The notes beneath the pieces are model-generated. The model had not been told where the DNA came from and made no database searches. It saw nothing but the letters and a program-made list of their open reading frames with translations. A stretch of 58,146 bases of DNA. Origin: a virus. The position numbers were made by a program, and so were the translations under genes. Below, piece after piece: positions 22,516 through 30,412 of this stretch (the stretch's first letter is position 1; the number at the start of each line of letters is the position of its first letter). The stretch is from the IMG/VR virus record IMGVR_UViG_3300030102_005682, positions 1 through 58,146 of that record; one strand, 5' to 3'.

Positions 22516-23274
22516 ATGGCTACACACTTTAAAGGGCCAATATTATTTTCAGCGCAAAGAGCTGCACTAGAAAATTTAAATATTGCCAGATGGAATGATC
22601 AATTCATTCAGTTCGATGATTACGATCATGGAGCAATTGACGAGACACTAAGATGGACAATCGTTAAAGATTCAGGAGCGGCCGCAGCTATCGTTGCAGA
22701 TGCTAGATCGGGTGAGCTCAACTTAACTTCAGCGAACACAACAGATAATGACGGTGCTTCAATTCAAGGAAAGCAAGAGTATTTTTCTCTTCCTTCAACA
22801 GCAGGTAATAAGTTGTATTATGAAACAAGAATTAAAATGTCTGATGTTGATCAGATGGATGTTCTCGTTGGATTAACAGAAACTTTTACAACCAATCCTG
22901 AAGCTGCTTTAGCATCATCAAACATCATTGGTTTCTTATTAACTGATGGTAGTGCTGTTATTGCTGGTGTAACAGAGGCTTCTGATACAGCAACTACTGT
23001 AACTTTAGACACAACTTTATCAACTTTAACAAACGATACTTACGTAACTTTAGGTTTTGTTGCAACAAAAGCTAACAGTGATGGTAATAATAAGGTTGAT
23101 TTTTACATCAACAGAAAATATGCAGGAACAAGCACAACAAACATTCCAACAGCTAATATGAAAATGATGGCGATGAGTGTATCAGGTGATGCTACAGGTC
23201 AAAAGATAACAACTTTAGATTACATGATGGGTGCTCAAGATAGAGATGTAACATACTCTGACGGACCTGCGTAA
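22516..23274 (+). CDS. Probable virion structural protein, beta-sandwich (252 residues)
   Basis: Downstream of the capsid terminator and candidate pseudoknot. The sequence is beta-rich, with a lectin-like jelly-roll appearance (YFSLPSTAGNKLYYETRIKM, NDTYVTLGFVATK, KVDFYINRKYAG). Concanavalin-like proteins of this kind decorate heads or tails. No catalytic motif is seen. Strong AGGAGG site. Confidence 0.75.
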   Translation: MATHFKGPILFSAQRAALENLNIARWNDQFIQFDDYDHGAIDETLRWTIVKDSGAAAAIVADARSGELNLTSANTTDNDGASIQGKQEYFSLPSTAGNKLYYETRIKMSDVDQMDVLVGLTETFTTNPEAALASSNIIGFLLTDGSAVIAGVTEASDTATTVTLDTTLSTLTNDTYVTLGFVATKANSDGNNKVDFYINRKYAGTSTTNIPTANMKMMAMSVSGDATGQKITTLDYMMGAQDRDVTYSDGPA

Positions 23275-23284
23275 GGAGTAAACA

Positions 23285-23557
23285 ATGATTAACTATAGAT
23301 CGGCTAAAGTAACTGCTACAGGAAATGTAGGAACAGGTCCCGCAAGACTGATAGCTATTCATGCTGTCTGTGGTGGAACTGCTGGTAGTATCGTTTTAAA
23401 AGATGGTAGTGGAGGAGCAACTAAACTAGATTTGGATACTCCTGCATCAGCAACAGCAGTCATTGAAACTTACATTGGAGATACAGGTATGAGATTTGAA
23501 GATAGAATACATGCTACATTAACTAATGTAACTTCACTAACCTGTATATTTGCGTAA
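23285..23557 (+). CDS. Small beta-rich structural protein (90 residues)
   Basis: The sequence MINYRSAKVTATGNVGTGPAR... has regular beta strands and Gly turns (GGTAGSIVLKDGSGG). It follows the jelly-roll protein with its own AAGGAG site. I recall small proteins of this pattern in marine phage head or tail operons. Its stop overlaps the next start. Confidence 0.75.
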   Translation: MINYRSAKVTATGNVGTGPARLIAIHAVCGGTAGSIVLKDGSGGATKLDLDTPASATAVIETYIGDTGMRFEDRIHATLTNVTSLTCIFA

Positions 23558-23832
23558 TGGCAGATAAACAGCCACCAAAAACTAAAAAATATTTCCGCCC
23601 CACTAAAGCAGGGGCGGGAATGACTAAGGCTGGAGTTGCTCGCTATAGACGAGAAAACCCAGGCTCTAAATTAAAAACAGCAGTCACAGGCAAAGTGAAG
23701 AAAGGTAGTAAAGCTGCAAAACGTAGAAAGTCTTTCTGTGCTAGATCTGCTGGTCAAATGAAAAAGTTTCCTAAAGCAGCAAAAGATCCAAATTCGAGAT
23801 TAAGACAAGCAAGAAGACGTTGGAGGTGTTAA
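23557..23832 (+). CDS. Small Lys/Arg-rich protein with KSFCARSAG motif (91 residues)
   Basis: About a third of the residues are Lys or Arg. It ends with RRKSFCARSAGQMKKFP, PNSRLRQARRRWRC; this SFCARS...RRWxC pattern is one I recall from T4-like cyanophages and some giant viruses. Such basic proteins could bind packaged DNA. It starts in the stop of the preceding gene. Confidence 0.75.
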   Translation: MADKQPPKTKKYFRPTKAGAGMTKAGVARYRRENPGSKLKTAVTGKVKKGSKAAKRRKSFCARSAGQMKKFPKAAKDPNSRLRQARRRWRC

Positions 23833-24387
23833 GTGTTCAAGGGTTATTTTTATTTATTCTGTGCTTTTCTATCTTTATGTTTTTTATTTTTTTCAATACA
23901 AAACTCATGGGCTGAAACTAATACTGTGTCTAGCACAGTAGTTAACAATACGCCACCAACAGCAAATGCACCAGTTCTGCCCAATTCTAACAGTGATATT
24001 TGTAAGGTGGGAATCGGCGGAGCAGTTCAAAATAATGTTTTAGGTATTGCTACAGGCGTTCTTATAGACGACGAGCTGTGTCAGCTTCTTAAGCTTTCTC
24101 GCTCCCAGTACGCATTTGGCATGAAAGTGTCGGCGGTGGCAATCTTGTGTCAGGATGCTCGTGTTTGGGACAGCATGGCTGATGCGGGGACTCCGTGTCC
24201 TGTGCGTGGGCTCATTGGAGCCGAGGCAGAACAATACTGGTTAGATCATCCTCAAGAAATTCCTGAGGGTAGTAGATATAAAGCAGGATATGTTGCGCAA
24301 GTTAAAGTAGAAGAACAACCAAAAGGGGATGTAAATGCTATTAAGAATTTTGGTCTTATTGCTCTCTCTATGCTACTCTTACTCTAA
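23833..24387 (+). CDS. Secreted protein with signal peptide (184 residues), GTG start
   Basis: GTG 23833 follows TGGAGG at good spacing. The N-terminus (YLFCAFLSLCFLFFSIQNSWA) is a clear signal peptide. The body carries four cysteines and the stretch DAGTPCPVRGLIGAEAEQYW, and the C-terminus is again hydrophobic (NFGLIALSMLLLL), giving a possible tail anchor. Found here together with the 24335 protein, which it overlaps by 53 bases. The role is unknown; a periplasmic or membrane-linked lysis or exclusion function is possible. Confidence 0.75.
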   Translation: MFKGYFYLFCAFLSLCFLFFSIQNSWAETNTVSSTVVNNTPPTANAPVLPNSNSDICKVGIGGAVQNNVLGIATGVLIDDELCQLLKLSRSQYAFGMKVSAVAILCQDARVWDSMADAGTPCPVRGLIGAEAEQYWLDHPQEIPEGSRYKAGYVAQVKVEEQPKGDVNAIKNFGLIALSMLLLL

Positions 24388-25771
24388 AGCAGATTGTTTA
24401 CCTGACGTTACAGGTCTTTGCACTCCAGGTGTAACTATTACAGAAGAAGAGAATGTTGTTGTCACTGAAGAGGACAAAGGCACAGAAATAATTACAACCA
24501 CCACAACTACAACTACGACTACTACCACGACTGTTACTAACGAGGACTCGGGTAATATTCTAGATAGCTCTAATGGTTATGTGACCTCTGCTGATGATGG
24601 TAATATGAATATTGATTGGGGTGGGCAAGGTCCCGCCACTATGCCTAGCGGTAATACTTGTGGTGAGTTAGGAGCAGATAAATGTGCACAGATTACAGGA
24701 TCAGGTAACAGTACATCAACGATGGGTGTCTCAGGCATGGGCACAACCTTCATAATTAATAATATTAATATTTCTGATTTAGAAATAGACAGAGGTGGTC
24801 AAGTAAGATACTCAATTGAAGTCGAAAAACGAGATGCTCAAGATAGAATATACATGCACATTACAGGACGTAATGGATCTAACACAGTCTTTCAAGGAAC
24901 TGATATCTTGTCTGAATCTGGCATTGCATCAGGTTACCAATCATACACTGGGTCTTTCGATTTCAGTGGTGTTTTAAATAGAATTACTGTTGAGGTAGGC
25001 GGGAGAGATATTAATCTTGCTATAGGTCCTTTGTTTGACGATGTCACAGTTAATGTTTTTTATAATGTCATCAACACAATTATCACACAGCAAATAACCT
25101 CTATTGAAGAAATATATTATTTAAATCTTTTTGACTCTGTTGAGTTAGATTTTGTGGAAGAAGTTTTTGAATTTAACGATGTAAGCATGAATGACGGAGA
25201 AATAGAGTTTGTGCCTATCGAAGCTCCTGTAGAAGAGATAACTGTTGCCAGTGTTGAAATAGAAATAGCTGAGATTGAAATAAATTTACCCGAGCCTGAG
25301 GTTGAAATCATTGAGGTTGAAACCGAAGTAGAATTAGAAATTGAGATGGAGATGGAAGAAATCGTGGTCGTAGAGGCTGAACCTGAGGAAGAAGTTATCG
25401 AAGAATCTCAAGAAGAACCACAGGAATCAGAACCAGAGCAACCACAGACACCACAAAAAGAAGAAGATTCAAAAGAAACGGTAGAAGAAGAGAAACCATC
25501 AGAACCTAAAATATCAAAGAAAGAAAAAGCAGCTACTCAAATCGTAAAGAAAATTGATGATAAGGCCAGGTATGATGACGCTGCTCAAACTAAAACTTTA
25601 ATTGTTATGCAAATATTAGGCAATACAAAAACTTTTTTTGATTCTCAATCTTTCATACAAGATACAAATGTTACTGAGTATTTAAACAAGACAATAGATG
25701 ATCAGTATGGTATGCTGTTTGACATGGCTCAAAATAATACACTTCAGGAGATGATAGATGCCCAGTATTGA
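24335..25771 (+). CDS. Secreted Thr- and Glu-rich protein (478 residues)
   Basis: A signal peptide (MLLRILVLLLSLCYSYSKA) is followed by a short Cys segment, a run of 13 threonines in a row at about residues 54-66 encoded by mixed Thr codons, a beta-rich domain (about 120-240), and a long Glu/Val/Ile-rich region (about 280-375), then a basic helical end. The low-complexity acidic part suggests an extended stalk. It overlaps genes on both sides. Function unknown; export by the host is the main inference. Confidence 0.75.
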   Translation: MLLRILVLLLSLCYSYSKADCLPDVTGLCTPGVTITEEENVVVTEEDKGTEIITTTTTTTTTTTTTVTNEDSGNILDSSNGYVTSADDGNMNIDWGGQGPATMPSGNTCGELGADKCAQITGSGNSTSTMGVSGMGTTFIINNINISDLEIDRGGQVRYSIEVEKRDAQDRIYMHITGRNGSNTVFQGTDILSESGIASGYQSYTGSFDFSGVLNRITVEVGGRDINLAIGPLFDDVTVNVFYNVINTIITQQITSIEEIYYLNLFDSVELDFVEEVFEFNDVSMNDGEIEFVPIEAPVEEITVASVEIEIAEIEINLPEPEVEIIEVETEVELEIEMEMEEIVVVEAEPEEEVIEESQEEPQESEPEQPQTPQKEEDSKETVEEEKPSEPKISKKEKAATQIVKKIDDKARYDDAAQTKTLIVMQILGNTKTFFDSQSFIQDTNVTEYLNKTIDDQYGMLFDMAQNNTLQEMIDAQY

Positions 25772-26219
25772 GTATTCGGGGATGAAGATAACTGGAGGCA
25801 AGGTCTTCGCTATCTTCACTTTATTAGGTGCACTAGGTGGTGCTGCATGGACTGGCTTCACTTTTTACCAGGACTACCTTGATATGAAGGAAAAGATAAC
25901 TCTGTATACTGAGCCAGACCTCTCTCAATATGATGAGGGCATGGCTGTATTAAAATCAGAGATAGATATGATATTGCAAGAAATAACCATAATCAGTGAC
26001 GTAGCTCGTGATATGCGTTCAGATATGAAGGCCGATCTTCGTCAAATGAATGGTGATATAAGACACATAACAGAGATTGTGAATGACGTGGAAGACAGGC
26101 AAAAAGAAGATGCAAGAGAGCTTCTTGATGAGATGAAATTGTTAGAAGAAAGCCTTGACTTAAAGATAGATAAGGCTTTAAATAATCCATTGAGTGGGAT
26201 GAATGCGAAGACAAAGTAA
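25758..26219 (+). CDS. Membrane-anchored coiled-coil protein (153 residues)
   Basis: One N-terminal membrane span (VFAIFTLLGALGGAAWTGFTF) is followed by a long periplasm- or cytoplasm-facing coiled coil (about residues 60-140). The layout is like an inner-membrane spanin or a regulator of lysis, but there is no lipoprotein partner that I can identify. It overlaps the secreted protein by 14 bases. Confidence 0.7.
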   Translation: MPSIEYSGMKITGGKVFAIFTLLGALGGAAWTGFTFYQDYLDMKEKITLYTEPDLSQYDEGMAVLKSEIDMILQEITIISDVARDMRSDMKADLRQMNGDIRHITEIVNDVEDRQKEDARELLDEMKLLEESLDLKIDKALNNPLSGMNAKTK

Positions 26220-26229
26220 GGAGTGTGCC

Positions 26230-26283
26230 ATGTGCGATTGTAAAACAGATGAGGATTGTGTATGTCGTTTAAGATCGAAGTAA
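26230..26283 (+). CDS. Tiny Cys-rich peptide (17 residues)
   Basis: AAGGAG precedes ATG 26230. The peptide MCDCKTDEDCVCRLRSK has four cysteines in a CxC...CxC layout that could bind a metal ion. It overlaps the next gene by 22 bases. Evidence is limited to the ribosome binding site and its resemblance in type to the 26545 product. Confidence 0.4.
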   Translation: MCDCKTDEDCVCRLRSK

Positions 26284-26489
26284 AAACAGTATTGCCTTAC
26301 GTAGTGCTGATAGCTACTATCGGCATGACGTGGGGTATGTGGTCCGAAAGATTAAATGCAGTCGAAAAGAAGGCAGACAGTGTTTCTGAAATGCAACAGG
26401 ATATTGCTATAATTAAATCTAAAATATTAGATATGGATGATAGAATAGCCTGGATAGAAGAGTTTTTGATTAAAACTACGGATTATTGA
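26262..26489 (+). CDS. Small membrane-anchored coiled-coil protein (75 residues)
   Basis: ATG 26262 is preferred over TTG 26256. The N-terminal hydrophobic segment (VLPYVVLIATIGMTWGMW) is followed by a coiled coil (EKKADSVSEMQQDIAIIKS). The shape repeats that of the 25758 protein, so the pair may interact in the membrane. Function unknown. Confidence 0.7.
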   Translation: MSFKIEVKTVLPYVVLIATIGMTWGMWSERLNAVEKKADSVSEMQQDIAIIKSKILDMDDRIAWIEEFLIKTTDY

Positions 26490-26548
26490 TGGAAGATGAA
26501 CTTGACATTATTTGGGAACCTGACTTTGAGATTGGGACATTACATTGA
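26489..26548 (+). CDS. Possible 19-residue acidic peptide
   Basis: ATG 26489 overlaps the preceding stop (TGATG), and its own TGA overlaps the TTG start of the Cys-rich protein. The peptide (MEDELDIIWEPDFEIGTLH) is acidic. It may be only a coupling peptide. Confidence 0.35.
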   Translation: MEDELDIIWEPDFEIGTLH

Positions 26549-26679
26549 ATTGCGAAATTTGTGGATGTATATGTCACTGTTCCTTAGGAACACCTTGTAT
26601 CTGCGAATGTCCGAGGTGTTTACATGGTGATCAGTCGAGCCCAAATGAGACAACAAATAACGAAACCGAAGAGGAGTAA
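26545..26679 (+). CDS. Cys-rich metal-binding-type miniprotein (44 residues), TTG start
   Basis: Nine cysteines fall within the first 25 residues, in CxxCxCxCxC and CxCxCxxC patterns, followed by a polar, acidic tail (TTNNETEEE). Such density implies zinc or iron-sulfur binding or a copper metallothionein-like role. The TTG start overlaps the previous stop (TTGA), and no ATG is available. The shape is reminiscent of viral metallothionein-like peptides but I know no named family. Confidence 0.55.
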   Translation: MNCEICGCICHCSLGTPCICECPRCLHGDQSSPNETTNNETEEE

Positions 26680-26684
26680 AAAAA

Positions 26685-27005
26685 ATGACAAAACTATGTC
26701 CAAGAGGAAAAGCCGCCGCAAAAAGAAAATTTAAAGTATACCCTTCGGCTTATGCTAATGCTTATGCTTCAAAAGTTTGCGCTGGTAAAATTAAAGATGA
26801 TAGGGGCACAAAAAGAAAAGACTTTAGAGGTCCTAAACCATCAGGAAAAGCAGACGGAGGAATGATTAACGGTGTTTCTCAACAAAGAAAACAAGTTTCT
26901 GCTCAGAGAATGTCTAACGGTGGTAGAATTGTGGCAGCTGGTTGCGGTATGGTAGAGGGTAGTAGACGTAAGAAAACTAAATTACCTCGAAGTATTTATG
27001 CCTAA
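26685..27005 (+). CDS. Small basic protein with YPSAYANAYASKVC motif (106 residues)
   Basis: The N-terminal motif LCPRGKAAAKRKFKVYPSAY is one I recall from T4-like cyanophages and some giant viruses, with unknown function. The C-terminal half has glycine motifs KADGGMINGV and MSNGGRIVAAG, similar to GG-x-M segments in the large virion proteins. Very Lys/Arg-rich. Overlaps the next gene by 8 bases. Confidence 0.75.
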   Translation: MTKLCPRGKAAAKRKFKVYPSAYANAYASKVCAGKIKDDRGTKRKDFRGPKPSGKADGGMINGVSQQRKQVSAQRMSNGGRIVAAGCGMVEGSRRKKTKLPRSIYA

Positions 27006-27288
27006 AGACCCAGTAAAAGGAACTGGTAAAAAACCTAAAGGTTCAGGAAGAAGATTATACACAGATGAGAATCCGAAAGACACTGTGCGCATTAAGTTCG
27101 CTACTCCTGCTGATGCACGGGCAACGGTTTCGAAAGTGCGAAAAGTTAAAAAGCCGTTTGCAAGAAAAATTCAAATCCTTACTGTTGCTGAGCAACGTGC
27201 TAAAGTAATGGGTAAAACACAAGTTGCTAGTATCTTTAAAAAAGGTAAAAATAGTATAAGGAAACAACATGGCAAAAAGCGGACTTAA
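26998..27288 (+). CDS. Small basic protein (96 residues), KGSGRRLYTDENPKDTV type
   Basis: The segment KPKGSGRRLYTDENPKDTV and a later FARKIQILTVAEQRAKVMGK are conserved, as I recall, in small proteins of marine phages. Strongly basic throughout. It is one of four consecutive Lys-rich genes, suggesting a joint role such as DNA condensation or capsid lining. It overlaps the following gene by 20 bases. Confidence 0.75.
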   Translation: MPKDPVKGTGKKPKGSGRRLYTDENPKDTVRIKFATPADARATVSKVRKVKKPFARKIQILTVAEQRAKVMGKTQVASIFKKGKNSIRKQHGKKRT

Positions 27289-27553
27289 AGAGTGGTTTAA
27301 GCAGGACTGGGTTGATATCGGTTCTAGGAAAAAAGGTGGGGGCTTTGCTAAATGTGGTAGGTCCAAGCAAAAGAAAGATGCTAAACGAAAGTATCCTAAG
27401 TGTGTCCCTAGAGCGAAAGCTAATAGAATGAGTAAAGCTCAAATTAAATCAGCAGTATCTAGAAAAAGATCAGTAGCACAAGGAGTTGGTGGTAAGCCAA
27501 CTAATGTAAAAACAATTGTCTCGAAAAAAACAAGCAGAAAAAATAAAAGATGA
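27269..27553 (+). CDS. DUF5872-like small basic protein (94 residues)
   Basis: The pattern GLKEWFKQDWVDIGSRKKGG, then CGRSK...KRKYPKCVPRAKA...MSKAQIKSAVSRKR is, from memory, the DUF5872-type protein found in T4-like cyanophages and some large eukaryotic viruses; the domain name should be verified. Two Cys (CGRS, PKCVP) may bind metal. Function unknown. Confidence 0.75.
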   Translation: MAKSGLKEWFKQDWVDIGSRKKGGGFAKCGRSKQKKDAKRKYPKCVPRAKANRMSKAQIKSAVSRKRSVAQGVGGKPTNVKTIVSKKTSRKNKR

Positions 27554-28133
27554 TGTAATTCAATGGTCTAAGCAAGTCTTAGAGCCAATGAATAAACACA
27601 TAGGGTTTCCGGCCTGTCCGTTTGCAGCTAAATGGAGAAAAGATAATAAATTACGAATTGAAGTTCGTATGGATAAATCTAAGTACGAAAAGCATGTCAA
27701 TGCTGTTTTGAGAGATTGGAATAAAAAGAAACATGATATTATTATATTTTGTGACCCTTTTTGGGATCAATATTCTTTCGATCAGTTTCAAGACAAGATA
27801 AATTTCTATAATAAATTATATAACAAAAGAGATGTGTATTTTATGGGATTTCATCCTGAAGTGCCCGCTAACGAAGAGGAGCATGAGTTTTTGGTGGATC
27901 CGACAGATAATTGCACCTATGAGGGTAACATCGAATATTCCATGATGTTAATACAAAAATTTAAACAGTTATATGATGCAAGTTGCAAACTACATAAGAT
28001 AGGTTATTATGATAAGTGGCCGACCGAGTATTACAACGAGGTTGTGAAAACTCGACAAGACAAATACGAACAACTTTTTAAAAAGGAGAAAAAAAATGCC
28101 AGGTATGAAAAAAACAAAAAACATAGTAGGTAA
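27516..28133 (+). CDS. Conserved hypothetical protein (205 residues), TTG start
   Basis: TTG 27516 lies inside the preceding gene (38-base overlap). The segment IGFPACPFAAKWRKDNKLRI and the acidic stretch EVPANEEEHEFLVDP are distinctive; I recall marine phage homologues but no function. It is soluble, with a Lys-rich C-terminus. The PACPFA motif with its Cys could be functional. Confidence 0.75.
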   Translation: MSRKKQAEKIKDDVIQWSKQVLEPMNKHIGFPACPFAAKWRKDNKLRIEVRMDKSKYEKHVNAVLRDWNKKKHDIIIFCDPFWDQYSFDQFQDKINFYNKLYNKRDVYFMGFHPEVPANEEEHEFLVDPTDNCTYEGNIEYSMMLIQKFKQLYDASCKLHKIGYYDKWPTEYYNEVVKTRQDKYEQLFKKEKKNARYEKNKKHSR

Positions 28134-28254
28134 GATGCGTGGTGGCGGTAAAGTCAACAAAATGCGTGGTGGTGGAAAAGTCATGATGGCTAAAGCAGGC
28201 AAAATGATGAAAAAGGGAAAGAAGAAATCTGTAGTTAAGAAAAAACGAGGATAA
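28096..28254 (+). CDS. Small Lys-rich repeat protein (52 residues)
   Basis: AAGGAG precedes ATG 28096. The protein contains two tandem copies of KMRGGGKV and ends in a Lys-rich tail (KKGKKKSVVKKKRG). It overlaps the previous gene by 38 bases. The GGGKV units recall the GG-x-V/M motif of other virion-type proteins here. A DNA- or scaffold-binding role is possible but unproven. Confidence 0.6.
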   Translation: MPGMKKTKNIVGKMRGGGKVNKMRGGGKVMMAKAGKMMKKGKKKSVVKKKRG

Positions 28255-28259
28255 CCTGA

Positions 28260-28931
28260 ATGGCCACATCTGGAACAACAACTTTTAATTTAGAGCTTGA
28301 TGACATCATACAAGATGCGTATGAAAGATGTGGCATGTCAGGAAGCAGAACTGGTTATCAATTACAGTCTGCAAGAAGAAGTTTAAATCTTTTGTTGTCT
28401 GAATGGGGCAACAGAGGTGTTCACATTTGGAAGGTTGAGAATCACACTCAAAATCTTACTGCTGGGTCCACTACTTATACAGCCCCTTCAGATGCAAGTG
28501 ACGTTTTAGAAATGGTTTTTAGAAACGGTGATACTGATACTACAATGACAAAAATTTCAAGATCAGAGTATCAAGCTATACCAAATAAAAGTTCTCAAGG
28601 TCAACCAACACAATATTTTATTCAAAGAAATTTATCTAATGTTCAAATTAATTTATATCTAACTCCTAGTACAACAGATACTCAAATTAATTATTATTAT
28701 TTAGGAAGAATTGAAGATGCGGGTGATTATACAAACACACCAGATGCTCCTTATAGATTTTTACCTTGCATGGTTTCAGGGTTAGCTTATTTCTTATCAC
28801 AAAAGATATCCCCCGATAGAACACAGGCTCTAAAATTATATTATGAAGATGAAATGCAAAGAGCTCTTACAGAAGACAGTCAATCAACTTCTGTTCACAT
28901 AGTTCCTCAAAATTATTTCATAGGAAGTTAA
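28260..28931 (+). CDS. Head-tail adaptor protein, P22 gp4-like
   Basis: 223 residues. The opening FNLELDDIIQDAYERCGM and the WxxxVHIWKVE stretch are typical of the phage connector proteins annotated as P22 gp4-like adaptors. It would sit below the portal ring and start the tail. It is followed by other connector genes, which supports the assignment. Confidence 0.8.
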   Translation: MATSGTTTFNLELDDIIQDAYERCGMSGSRTGYQLQSARRSLNLLLSEWGNRGVHIWKVENHTQNLTAGSTTYTAPSDASDVLEMVFRNGDTDTTMTKISRSEYQAIPNKSSQGQPTQYFIQRNLSNVQINLYLTPSTTDTQINYYYLGRIEDAGDYTNTPDAPYRFLPCMVSGLAYFLSQKISPDRTQALKLYYEDEMQRALTEDSQSTSVHIVPQNYFIGS

Positions 28932-28932
28932 A

Positions 28933-29265
28933 ATGGGAAATTTTGCTACTGGTAAACATGCCATAGCGCTATGCGATCGTTGTGGTCAACAATATAAATT
29001 TCATAGATTACGTCAGGAGTGGAATGGTCTTAAAACCTGTCCTTCATGTTTTGAGCCTAAACATCCACAACTCGATCCACCTCACCATAAAGCGGATGCT
29101 CAAGCGTTACCTTGGTCAAGACCCGCAAGACAAGAACCTATGACTGTGTTTGTTGGAGCACCAGGCGATACTGCTTTTGAATCTAATGGAATGCAACCAG
29201 CTCAAGAAAGCAGAGAGTTGATTATTGGATCAAGTGTTGGTATTGTTACAGTGGTAATATCATGA
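28933..29265 (+). CDS. Small zinc-ribbon structural protein (110 residues)
   Basis: Two CxxC pairs (CDRCGQ near residue 14 and CPSC near 36) form a zinc ribbon, followed by EPKHPQLDPP and a glycine-containing beta tail. I recall this zinc-ribbon protein between connector genes in marine podovirus-like genomes. Probably a connector or tail accessory protein. Confidence 0.78.
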   Translation: MGNFATGKHAIALCDRCGQQYKFHRLRQEWNGLKTCPSCFEPKHPQLDPPHHKADAQALPWSRPARQEPMTVFVGAPGDTAFESNGMQPAQESRELIIGSSVGIVTVVIS

Positions 29266-29957
29266 ATTATTCTGAACTTTTAGACAATGTAAGAAATTAT
29301 ACAGAGGTAACTTCTGATGTATTATCTAACACTGTAATAAATGTTTTTTTAACTAATATAGAAAATAGAATAGATAGGGCTGTTGATGGCGATTATCAAA
29401 GAAGGTATGCCACCAGTGTTTTTGAAGCTAACAATGCTTTTTTAGATATATCAGGTCCTGAGGGTGGGTTTAGGTTTGCAAGAGGTTTAGAGCTTGTTGA
29501 ATCTGATAACACTAGAACTTGGTTAGAACAAAAAGATACAACATTTATTGATGAGTATATTCCTAAGAGATCTATTGCAAATACAAGTTTTACAGGTAAG
29601 CCAAAATATTGGGCTAATTGGGATGCAACCACTTTAATAGTGGCACCCACACCAAATTTAGCTTACACAGTTGAAATGTGGTATCAGGAAACTCCTGAAA
29701 GACTTGGAAACGGGTCAGGCACTACAAGCACAACCACTTTTATATCAAACAAAGCACCTGAGGTTCTTCTGTATGGAACTCTCGCAGAAGCATATTCTTA
29801 CTTGAAAAATACACAGGATATGCAAATATACGAACAGAAGTTCCAAACTGCTTTAAGTGAATTTGCACAAGAGCAGATGGGACGTAAACGTAGAGACGAG
29901 TATGTAGACGGTGTGTTACGACTCCCTCTAAGATCAGTAGACCCAGGAGGTAAATAA
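29262..29957 (+). CDS. Head-tail connector/stopper-type protein (231 residues)
   Basis: The N-terminus (MNYSELLDNVRNYTEV) and the central NIENRIDRAVDGDYQRRYA, followed by a beta region (YWANWDATTLIVAPTP), match the phage adaptor class found next to gp4-like proteins. It overlaps the zinc-ribbon gene by 4 bases. It likely joins the portal adaptor to the tail nozzle. Confidence 0.78.
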   Translation: MNYSELLDNVRNYTEVTSDVLSNTVINVFLTNIENRIDRAVDGDYQRRYATSVFEANNAFLDISGPEGGFRFARGLELVESDNTRTWLEQKDTTFIDEYIPKRSIANTSFTGKPKYWANWDATTLIVAPTPNLAYTVEMWYQETPERLGNGSGTTSTTTFISNKAPEVLLYGTLAEAYSYLKNTQDMQIYEQKFQTALSEFAQEQMGRKRRDEYVDGVLRLPLRSVDPGGK

Positions 29958-29959
29958 AC

Positions 29960-30403
29960 ATGGCAATAAATCAAGCAGTCTGTGCTTCCTTTAAAAAGGA
30001 GTTATTGGCAGGGGATCACGATATTGATGGTGACACAATCAATCTTGCTCTTTACACAAACTCTGCAACATTAAACGGAAACACTACAGCATTTTCAGCA
30101 ACTAACGAAGTTCCAAACTCTGGCACATACGCTAGTGGTGGGGCAACCCTAACTGGTGCAACCATTGGATTAACAGCAACTAGCGCAACAGCATCAACAG
30201 CATTTGTTGACTTTGCAAACGTAAGCTTCACTTCAGCAACAATATCTGCTCAAGCGGCTTTAATTTACAATAGATCATCAAGTAATACTAATGCAGCTAT
30301 TGCGGTTCTAGACTTTGGTAGTGTTAAGACATCAACAAACGGAACATTTACGATTGCATTTCCAACTAACGATGCTTCAAGTGCTATACTAAGACTTTCA
30401 TAG
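29960..30403 (+). CDS. Structural protein, beta-rich (147 residues)
   Basis: Begins MAINQAVCASFKKELLAGDH and consists mainly of Thr/Ala/Ser-rich beta strands. Strong GGAGG site. I recall such proteins in cyanophage-like tail operons. Probably a tail or head-fibre subunit. Confidence 0.72.
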   Translation: MAINQAVCASFKKELLAGDHDIDGDTINLALYTNSATLNGNTTAFSATNEVPNSGTYASGGATLTGATIGLTATSATASTAFVDFANVSFTSATISAQAALIYNRSSSNTNAAIAVLDFGSVKTSTNGTFTIAFPTNDASSAILRLS

Positions 30404-30412
30404 GAGGTCTAA

